From: Chromatiaceae bacterium | GTDB taxonomy: Bacteria > Pseudomonadota > Gammaproteobacteria > Chromatiales > Chromatiaceae | Length of the DNA stretch: 5,445 nucleotides | Direction: 5' to 3' | Assembly: GCA_012962365.1 (NCBI GenBank) | Contig: DTXR01000046.1 | Coordinates: forward strand, 1 to 5,445 | Part shown: piece by piece, positions 1 to 5,445 of the stretch | Layout: each line of letters starts with the position of its first letter | How positions within the stretch are numbered: position 1 is the stretch's first letter | Position numbers and translations under genes: made by a program | The notes under the pieces: model-generated | Told to the model about the DNA's origin: nothing | The model's input: the letters and a program-made list of their open reading frames with translations, nothing else | Databases searched by the model: none

Positions 1-867
1 AGCACCCTGTTGTCCATCAAGACCGGCGCCTGCCCGGAAGACTGCGGCTACTGCTCCCAAAGCGCCCGCAACGATACCAGCCTGGAGCGTGAACGCCTGC
101 TGCCCATTGATGAGGTGTTGGCGTCGGCGGCTGTGGCGAAGGAAAAAGGCGCCACCCGTTTCTGCATGGGAGCCGCCTGGCGCAACCCCACAGACACCAA
201 CCTACAGAGAGTAGCGGACATGGTGAAGGCCGTGAAAGACATGGGCATGGAGACCTGCCTGACCCTGGGCATGCTTACGGCAGAGCAGGCGCGGAAGCTC
301 AAGGGTGCGGGCCTGGATTACTACAACCACAATCTCGATACTTCCCCAGAGTTCTATGGTGAAGTCATCACCACCCGCACTTATGAAGATCGCCTGCAAA
401 CCCTGGATCATGTACGCAAGGCCGGGCTGAATGTCTGCTCCGGCGGCATTCTGGGCATGGGCGAGAGCCGTCGTGATCGCGCTTCCATGCTCTGCCAGTT
501 GTCCAACCTGCCCAGCCATCCCGAATCCGTGCCCATCAATCTGCTGGTGCAGGTGGAAGGTACGCCCTTGTTTGGCGTGGATGAGCTGGATCCACTGGAA
601 TTTGTACGCACCGTGGCGGCAGCCCGCATCATGATGCCGAAATCCTATGTGCGTCTATCCGCAGGGCGTACGGAAATGAGCGATGAACTGCAGGCTCTGT
701 GCTTCTTCGCCGGGGCCAATTCCCTATTCTATGGTGAGCGTCTGCTCACCACGGACAACCCGGAAACCGACCGCGACAAACAGCTGTTCGAACGCCTGGG
801 GTTGTCTATGGAGCAGCATGTCGAGACCGAAAAGCCCCCCGAAGGCAGAGCTTGCCACCGCGTTTGA
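1..867 (+). CDS. bioB: Biotin synthase BioB, partial (5' end outside window)
   Basis: Radical-SAM enzyme that inserts sulfur into dethiobiotin to make biotin, the last step of the pathway, in the cytoplasm. The frame is open from base 1 and shows 288 residues. Compared with E. coli BioB about 42 N-terminal residues are missing, so the gene starts upstream of the window. Seen directly, numbering from base 1: the radical-SAM cluster motif CPEDCGYC with Cys11, Cys15 and Cys18, and the [2Fe-2S] ligands known in E. coli as Cys97, Cys128, Cys188 and Arg260, here Cys55 (FCMGAAW), Cys86 (ETCLTLG), Cys146 (NVCSGG) and Arg218 (SYVRLSAG). [13 protein letters not shown] is also intact. All catalytic ligands are present, so the enzyme should be active. 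The C-terminus is about 15 residues shorter than in E. coli, in a region I expect to be variable. The stop codon shares one base with the bioF ATG. The operon promoter and any BirA operator lie outside the window. Confidence 0.98.
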   Translation, partial: STLLSIKTGACPEDCGYCSQSARNDTSLERERLLPIDEVLASAAVAKEKGATRFCMGAAWRNPTDTNLQRVADMVKAVKDMGMETCLTLGMLTAEQARKLKGAGLDYYNHNLDTSPEFYGEVITTRTYEDRLQTLDHVRKAGLNVCSGGILGMGESRRDRASMLCQLSNLPSHPESVPINLLVQVEGTPLFGVDELDPLEFVRTVAAARIMMPKSYVRLSAGRTEMSDELQALCFFAGANSLFYGERLLTTDNPETDRDKQLFERLGLSMEQHVETEKPPEGRACHRV

Positions 868-2015
868 TGAAAGACCTGCGTCCCCTGCTGGAACAGGCCA
901 GACGGGATCATCTCTACCGCAGCCCCCGGGTGCTGGAATCTCCCCAGCAGCCCGAAGTGCGGGTGGATGGAAAGCCCATGCTCAGTTTCTGCAGCAACGA
1001 TTATCTGGGTCTGGCCGCCGATGAGCGCGTCGCCCGGGCCTTCAGGGCAGGCATAGACCGCTGGGGCAGCGGCAGCGGCGCCGCGCATCTCGTAACGGGC
1101 CACAGTCGTGCGCATCAACAACTGGAACAAGAGTTGGCCGAATTTACCGGGCGCGAGCGGGCGCTGCTGTTTTCCAGCGGTTACATGGCGAATCTGGCGG
1201 TGATCACTACCCTGCTGGGCCGAGGCGATACCGTGGTTCAGGATCGCCTCGATCATGCGTCCCTGGTCGATGGTGCCCGGCTGTCCGGCGCCCGTTTGCT
1301 GCGTTTCGCGCATGCAGACCTGGATGCGGCGAAAGCTCAGCTGGGTAAAGCCACTGGCGAAAAGCTGCTGGCCGTGGATGGCGTGTTCAGCATGGACGGT
1401 GATCTTGCCGATCTGCCTGCGCTTGCCGAATTGTGCCGAAAGCAGGATGCCTGGCTGATGGTGGATGATGCTCATGGCCTCGGCGTGCTGGGCGCCCATG
1501 GCGGCGGCAGCCTGGCGCACTGGCGGCTCGATGCGCAGCAGGCGCCCGTGCTCATGGGTACGTTGGGCAAGGCCTTCGGTACGGCGGGCGCTTTCGTGTC
1601 CGGCTCCGAAGCGTTGATCGAAACCCTTATCCAGAAAGCCAGAACCTATATCTTCACCACCGCGCTGCCGGCAGCGGTGGCCGAGGCGACGCGCGCCAGC
1701 CTGAAAATCATCCAGCAGGAAAGCTGGCGCCGGGAGCGGTTGGGGGAGCTGGTGGAGAAATTCAGGGAGGCTGCCATCGCGCTGGATTTCGAGCTGCCGC
1801 CTTCGCCTACGCCTATCCAGCCTCTGATCGCAGGCAGCGCCGCAACCGTCCTGAACTGGAGCAGTAAGTTGGCGGAACAGGGTATTCTGGTCACCGCGAT
1901 TCGGCCGCCGACAGTACCCAAAGACACTGCCAGGTTGCGCATCACCTTCAGCGCCAGTCACACCGATGCGCAGCTACAGCGCCTGCTCAATGCGCTGGAG
2001 CGATTGCGCCCATGA
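867..2015 (+). CDS. bioF: 8-amino-7-oxononanoate (KAPA) synthase BioF
   Basis: PLP-dependent alpha-oxoamine synthase that condenses pimeloyl-ACP (or pimeloyl-CoA) with L-alanine to give KAPA, the first step of biotin ring assembly. The 382-residue protein is close to E. coli BioF (384). Visible motifs: SNDYLGLA near residues 43-50, the glycine-rich WGSGSGAAHLVTGH near 66-79, DDAHGLGVLG near 200-209, and the PLP-binding lysine at about residue 235 in GTLGKAFGTAG (E. coli Lys236). Start choice: ATG at 867 overlaps the bioB stop as TGATG, typical of translational coupling, and aligns with family N-termini. An in-frame TTG at 852 would add five residues and has the better-placed Shine-Dalgarno (GAAGG at 841-845, six bases upstream), so it remains a real alternative. 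The stop overlaps the bioH start as ATGA. Confidence 0.97.
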   Translation: MKDLRPLLEQARRDHLYRSPRVLESPQQPEVRVDGKPMLSFCSNDYLGLAADERVARAFRAGIDRWGSGSGAAHLVTGHSRAHQQLEQELAEFTGRERALLFSSGYMANLAVITTLLGRGDTVVQDRLDHASLVDGARLSGARLLRFAHADLDAAKAQLGKATGEKLLAVDGVFSMDGDLADLPALAELCRKQDAWLMVDDAHGLGVLGAHGGGSLAHWRLDAQQAPVLMGTLGKAFGTAGAFVSGSEALIETLIQKARTYIFTTALPAAVAEATRASLKIIQQESWRRERLGELVEKFREAAIALDFELPPSPTPIQPLIAGSAATVLNWSSKLAEQGILVTAIRPPTVPKDTARLRITFSASHTDAQLQRLLNALERLRP

Positions 2016-2779
2016 CGCTGTGGACACAAACTGGCGGCAGGGGCGATGATGTATTGCTCATTCACGGCTGGGGCATGAATGCCTCGGTGTGGCTGCCTCT
2101 GGCAAAGGAACTGCAAAAGGCGTACCGCGTTACGCTGATCGAACTGCCCGGTCACGGGGAATCTCCCTGGAACGACAGCACCGGCTTGGAAAGCTGGGCG
2201 GCGCAGGTGTTGGATGCCGCCCCGGAAGGAGCGATCTGGCTGGGCTGGTCCCTAGGCGGGCTGGTGATGCAGCAGGCGGCGGCGATGCAACCGCGAAAGC
2301 TGCGCGGGTTGGTGGGCTTGGCGACCTCGCCCTGTTTTGTGCAGCGCGATGGCTGGACCTGCGGTATCGCCCCTACGGTGCTGGAAAGCTTTGCCGAAGA
2401 GCTGATGGCGGATACCCGCAAGACTCTGCGCCGCTTCCTGGCGTTGCAGGTGCAGGGGGCGCCTGATGCAAAAGCTCTGCTTTCACGATTGCGCAGCAAG
2501 TTCGAAAGCCGCCCGCCTCCCCGGCCTGACGCCTTGCAGGCAGGCCTGGATATCCTGCTGCGCAGCGATCTGCGAATCCCGCTGGCGGAACCGGGTCTGC
2601 CCATGAGCTGGATTCTGGGTGAGCGGGATATGCTGGTGCCGGTTTGTCTGGCCGAGCAGCTGCCTGCATTTCAACCGGAAATGCCGTTGCAGGTGATCGA
2701 AGGCGCGGCGCATGCGCCTTTCCTTTCTCACCCTTCCCGGTGCATCGAGATATTGCAGGCGTTTGTACGGCATGTCTGA
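2012..2779 (+). CDS. bioH: Pimeloyl-ACP methyl ester carboxylesterase BioH
   Basis: Alpha/beta hydrolase that removes the methyl ester from pimeloyl-ACP methyl ester, ending the BioC-primed fatty acid elongation cycles and releasing the substrate for BioF. The 255-residue length matches E. coli BioH (256). Visible features: oxyanion-side motif HGWGMNASVW (18-27), nucleophile elbow GWSLGG with Ser80, Asp206 in GERDMLVP and His234 in GAAHAPF, matching the E. coli triad Ser82-Asp207-His235. WLGWSLGGLV and SHP after the histidine are very BioH-like and separate it from generic hydrolases. It overlaps bioF by 4 bases and bioC by 8, so translation is probably coupled. A GGAG at 1997-2000 lies 11 bases before the ATG. 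Position inside the operon, next to bioC, supports the assignment; in E. coli bioH is unlinked. Confidence 0.96.
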   Translation: MTLWTQTGGRGDDVLLIHGWGMNASVWLPLAKELQKAYRVTLIELPGHGESPWNDSTGLESWAAQVLDAAPEGAIWLGWSLGGLVMQQAAAMQPRKLRGLVGLATSPCFVQRDGWTCGIAPTVLESFAEELMADTRKTLRRFLALQVQGAPDAKALLSRLRSKFESRPPPRPDALQAGLDILLRSDLRIPLAEPGLPMSWILGERDMLVPVCLAEQLPAFQPEMPLQVIEGAAHAPFLSHPSRCIEILQAFVRHV

Positions 2780-3632
2780 GATTCTCATCGACAAGGAACG
2801 GGCGCGCTGCGCCTTCGGCCGTTCCGCCGACAGCTACGACGATGCTGCGGTGCTGCAGCGGGAAGTCAGCAAACGCATGCTGGAACGTCTGGATCTGGTG
2901 ACCCTGGAACCAAAAACCGTACTCGATCTGGGCTGCGGCACGGGGGAGCAGACGCAGCAGTTATTGCAACGCTATCCCAAAGCCGGCATTCATGCGCTGG
3001 ACTTCGCCTTGCCCATGCTTCACCGCGCTCGCAAGAAAGGCCGCTGGCTGCGCCGGCCCCGCTGTGTCTGTGGCGACATGGAGCACCTGCCTCTGACGAA
3101 CGACAGCGTCGACCTGATCTGTTCGAATCTTGCCTTTCAATGGGCCAGCGATCCCGTGCTGCTGTATCGCGAATGCCTGCGGGTGCTGCGCCCCAATGGC
3201 CTGCTCATGTTCACTACCTTCGGGCCGGACACGCTGCAGGAATTGCGCGCCGCCTGGGCGTCGGTGGATGACCATGCCCATGTCAGCCCTTTCATGGACA
3301 TGCATGATCTGGGGGATATTTTGGTCAACAGCGGTTACGCCGCGCCGGTCATGGACGTGGAGCGTATCGTCCTGACCTATGGAAAAGTGGACGACCTGAT
3401 GCGCGATCTGAAAAGTATTGGTGCTCACAATGCAACAAGCGGCCGCCAACGGGGATTGACGGGCAAGGCCAGGATGCAGGCGATGCGTGAGGCTTACGAG
3501 TGCTTTCGCTGTGATGGTGTGTTGCCGGCCACGTATGAAGTGGTGTACGGCCATGCCTGGGCACCGCAGAAGGCGTCCCGTGCGAGTGAAGTGACGGTTC
3601 CCCTAAACATGCTCAACAAGGGGGCAGACTGA
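2772..3632 (+). CDS. bioC: Malonyl-ACP O-methyltransferase BioC
   Basis: SAM-dependent methyltransferase that methylates the free carboxyl of malonyl-ACP, disguising it as a fatty acid synthesis primer; BioH later removes the methyl group. Translated from ATG 2772 it has 286 residues (E. coli 251). Visible motifs: the family N-terminus AFGRSADSYDDAAVLQ (14-29), SAM-binding LDLGCGTG (51-58), acidic LDFALPML (76-83), GDMEHLPL (101-108), SNLAFQW (118-124), RVLRPNGLLMFTTFGPDTL (137-155) and KSIGAHN (214-220). The frame stays open upstream to 2712, but those codons lie inside bioH and do not resemble BioC, so the start with MSEILIDKERARCAFG is preferred. No strong Shine-Dalgarno is visible and translation probably depends on the bioH overlap. 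The last six codons and the stop lie antisense to the end of bioD. No intrinsic terminator was seen downstream. Confidence 0.96.
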   Translation: MSEILIDKERARCAFGRSADSYDDAAVLQREVSKRMLERLDLVTLEPKTVLDLGCGTGEQTQQLLQRYPKAGIHALDFALPMLHRARKKGRWLRRPRCVCGDMEHLPLTNDSVDLICSNLAFQWASDPVLLYRECLRVLRPNGLLMFTTFGPDTLQELRAAWASVDDHAHVSPFMDMHDLGDILVNSGYAAPVMDVERIVLTYGKVDDLMRDLKSIGAHNATSGRQRGLTGKARMQAMREAYECFRCDGVLPATYEVVYGHAWAPQKASRASEVTVPLNMLNKGAD

Positions 3633-4281
3633 GGTAGGTGGCGATGGTTTCGGCGCTGACCTGATCCAGTCGCGGGATGCGGCCAAGCAGCGGCGCCTTG
3701 ATACGCTGTTTCAGCGTCTGGATGTTGTCCTCCGCCAGAGCCATGTTGGCGTCCACATGATTGGCTATCCAGCCCAGCAGAGGCTGTCCGCTGCAAAGTA
3801 TCGCTTCCACGCTGAGCAGTGCATGGTTTATGCATCCCAGACGCAGACCCACCACCAGCACGACGGGCAGTTCCAGCCGTTGACACAGATCAGCCATGTC
3901 GTGCTCGCTGTTCAGCGGCACCTTCCAGCCACCCGCGCCTTCCACGACAACAGCTTCGTGAGACGCGCTCAGCTGATCATACTGCTGCCTGATGATGTCC
4001 AGATCGATGTGCTGGTCAGCCATTTTTGCGGCAAGGTGGGGTGCGACCGCAGGCTCATAACAATAGGGGTTGACCGCTGAATAGGACAGGGGCGGGTTGC
4101 TCAGTCCCTGAATCGCCAGCGCATCCGGGTTGAGCAGCCCTTCATGGGTAAGCAGCGCGCCTGCGGCCACGGGCTTCATTCCTGCGGTTTTCAGGCCGCG
4201 TTCCAGGCACAGTTGCATGAACCCCAGGGTGACCAGGGTTTTGCCACAGTCGGTGTCTGTGCCGGTGATGAAATAATGCAT
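3613..4281 (-). CDS. bioD: ATP-dependent dethiobiotin synthetase BioD
   Basis: Catalyses ATP-dependent carboxylation and ring closure of 7,8-diaminononanoate to dethiobiotin, the step before BioB. The 222 residues compare with 225 in E. coli. Visible motifs: P-loop GTDTDCGKT (7-15), the carbamate-site lysine in GMKPVAAG (Lys36, E. coli Lys37), NPDALAIQG (51-59), PHLAA (81-85), VEGAGGW (113-119), and VVGLRLGCINHALL (143-156). E. coli has serine two residues after KPV (KPVASG) where this protein has alanine, and E. coli Glu12 is Asp11 here; both look like tolerated variation. The start has a good Shine-Dalgarno, AGGA, eight bases upstream (4290-4293). The gene points opposite to bioBFHC and lies directly downstream of rpoH, so it is not part of the bio operon transcript. 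A nested promoter (4326-4354) is a likely source of expression, with rpoH read-through as the alternative. Confidence 0.97.
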   Translation of the reverse strand: MHYFITGTDTDCGKTLVTLGFMQLCLERGLKTAGMKPVAAGALLTHEGLLNPDALAIQGLSNPPLSYSAVNPYCYEPAVAPHLAAKMADQHIDLDIIRQQYDQLSASHEAVVVEGAGGWKVPLNSEHDMADLCQRLELPVVLVVGLRLGCINHALLSVEAILCSGQPLLGWIANHVDANMALAEDNIQTLKQRIKAPLLGRIPRLDQVSAETIATYLSLPPC

Positions 4282-4289
4282 GCCTGGAG

Positions 4290-4293
4290 TCCT
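4290..4293 (-). promoter_or_regulatory. Ribosome binding site of bioD
   Basis: AGGA on the minus strand, eight bases before the bioD ATG. It fixes the start at 4281 and shows that bioD is initiated independently, unlike the coupled bioFHC genes. Confidence 0.6.
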
Positions 4294-4304
4294 GTATCGA
4301 AGGC

Positions 4305-4335
4305 AAAAAAAAGCCCGGAGGTTTGATTCCAGGCT
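4305..4335 (-). terminator. Intrinsic terminator downstream of rpoH
   Basis: Read on the minus strand, AGCC-T-GGA pairs with TCC-G-GGCT (eight pairs including one U-G wobble) around the 8-base loop ATCAAACC, followed at once by a run of seven T residues (4311 down to 4305). This is a classic Rho-independent terminator. It begins 33 bases after the rpoH stop and its U tract ends 23 bases before the bioD ATG, so it should end most rpoH transcripts before bioD. It is not expected to work on the plus strand: the bases after the hairpin there are only ATTTTCGG. Confidence 0.8.
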
Positions 4336-4354
4336 ATTTTCGGGGGGTTGTCAA
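4326..4354 (-). promoter_or_regulatory. Candidate sigma70 promoter of bioD
   Basis: On the minus strand a perfect -35 TTGACA (4354-4349) is followed by exactly 17 bases and a -10 hexamer TGGAAT (4331-4326, four of six matches to TATAAT). The predicted start near 4319 leaves a leader of roughly 38 bases before bioD. The -10 coincides with the upstream arm of the rpoH terminator. RNA starting here would contain only the downstream arm and could not form the terminator hairpin. The promoter is inferred from sequence only. Confidence 0.45.
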
Positions 4355-4368
4355 CAGTAACTTATTAT

Positions 4369-5217
<849 letters not shown>

Positions 5218-5289
5218 TTCTGTTACCCCGTGAATTCTTTATCTCATATATATTAGGTTAGCATTCGCCTGGTTCCTTGACCAGAAAAA

Positions 5290-5316
5290 TTAGCACTCGA
5301 AAGGTAAGAGTGCTAA
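5290..5316 (-). promoter_or_regulatory. CIRCE operator (HrcA binding site) upstream of rpoH
   Basis: Perfect inverted repeat TTAGCACTC (5290-5298), nine-base spacer, GAGTGCTAA (5308-5316). Both 9-base arms and the N9 spacer match the CIRCE consensus without a mismatch. CIRCE is bound by HrcA, the heat-inactivated repressor that classically controls groESL and dnaKJ. Here it lies 72 bases before the rpoH ATG and 49 bases past the ftsX stop, so rpoH is the only evident target. The element covers the -10 of the candidate sigmaE-like promoter. Confidence 0.93.
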
Positions 5317-5332
5317 CAGCGGCAATAGTTCC
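5305..5332 (-). promoter_or_regulatory. Candidate sigmaE-type promoter of rpoH
   Basis: On the minus strand GGAACTA (5332-5326), then exactly 16 bases, then TCTTA (5309-5305). The E. coli rpoH P3 promoter has GAACTT, 16 bases, TCTGA, so there is one mismatch in each box at identical spacing. The start would fall around 5297-5300, inside CIRCE, about 80 bases before the ATG. I saw no strong sigma70 promoter in this intergenic region; TTCACA (5365-5360) with CATAAC (5341-5336) at 18-base spacing is the best weak alternative. Confidence 0.42.
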
Positions 5333-5365
5333 GGGGTTATGTGGGTATAAGCTATATTTTGTGAA

Positions 5366-5445
5366 TCAGTCTGGCTCCATCTCGCCCAGATGCTGATGCA
5401 CGGCGATCCACGCCCCCAGAATGCCTAACAGCATACTGATGCTGA
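5366..5445 (-). CDS. ftsX: Cell division protein FtsX, C-terminal end (partial)
   Basis: Only the last 25 codons and the TGA are in the window; the rest lies beyond base 5445. The visible peptide runs from SISMLLGILGAWIAV to a tail ending HLGEMEPD, a hydrophobic segment followed by a short charged tail. That fits the end of the last transmembrane helix of FtsX, the membrane subunit of the FtsEX complex that activates septal peptidoglycan hydrolases. The call rests on this short similarity plus position: ftsX directly precedes rpoH in many gammaproteobacteria. There is no obvious terminator between it and rpoH, so read-through into rpoH is possible. Confidence 0.8.
   Translation of the reverse strand, partial: SISMLLGILGAWIAVHQHLGEMEPD

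Noticed and set aside
729..1961. 410-codon open frame on the minus strand, antisense to bioF
   Set aside because: It lies almost entirely opposite an intact bioF with all family motifs. The translation is low-complexity and rich in Gln, Arg and Ala, with no recognisable domain, as expected from a shadow frame of GC-rich codons.
2712..2771. Upstream extension of the bioC frame
   Set aside because: The added 20 residues are read from the 3' end of bioH in another frame and do not resemble BioC N-termini; ATG 2772 gives the family start.
3633..3760. Intrinsic terminator for bioBFHC downstream of bioC
   Set aside because: GC-rich inverted segments occur within the bioD coding sequence, but none is followed by a T run on the plus strand.
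5278..5307. TTGACC on the plus strand as a promoter firing toward ftsX
   Set aside because: No credible -10 lies 16-18 bases downstream (AAAGGT at 17), and the transcript would only run antisense to ftsX.
5218..5365. Sigma32 or sigma54 promoter in the rpoH control region
   Set aside because: I looked for CTTGAA-type / CCCCAT-type boxes and for TGGCAC-N5-TTGC and found no acceptable pair.

Overview
The window carries most of the biotin (vitamin B7) biosynthesis genes beside the heat-shock sigma factor gene rpoH. Base composition is GC-rich, and the proteins look gammaproteobacterial: a BioH carboxylesterase lies inside the bio operon (as in Pseudomonas-type bioBFHC clusters), rpoH follows ftsX as in the ftsYEX-rpoH neighbourhood of E. 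coli, and RpoH has the full RpoH box. A perfect CIRCE operator points to an organism that also uses the HrcA repressor, so not an enteric bacterium. I cannot name the genus.

Layout. Bases 1-3632 (+ strand) hold a compact operon: bioB (5' end outside the window), bioF, bioH and bioC, each overlapping the next by 1, 4 and 8 bases. BioC and BioH make the pimeloyl-ACP precursor. BioF converts it to KAPA, and BioB performs the final sulfur insertion. Bases 3613-4281 (- strand) are bioD, dethiobiotin synthetase, which converges on bioC with a 20-base 3' overlap. BioA, needed between BioF and BioD, is not in the window.

Bases 4282-4368 form a small dual-purpose region: an intrinsic terminator for rpoH, with a sigma70-like promoter for bioD whose -10 lies in the terminator's upstream arm. 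Bases 4369-5217 (- strand) are rpoH. Bases 5218-5365 are the rpoH control region, with a perfect CIRCE inverted repeat interleaved with a sigmaE-like promoter. Bases 5366-5445 (- strand) are the last 25 codons plus stop of ftsX.

The main point of interest is regulatory. rpoH appears to sit under direct HrcA/CIRCE control, perhaps acting on an envelope-stress (sigmaE) promoter, which would join three stress circuits at one site. The second point is the detached, inverted bioD with its own promoter nested in the rpoH terminator. All coding genes belong to well-known families, and I see no mobile element, CRISPR array or RNA gene.
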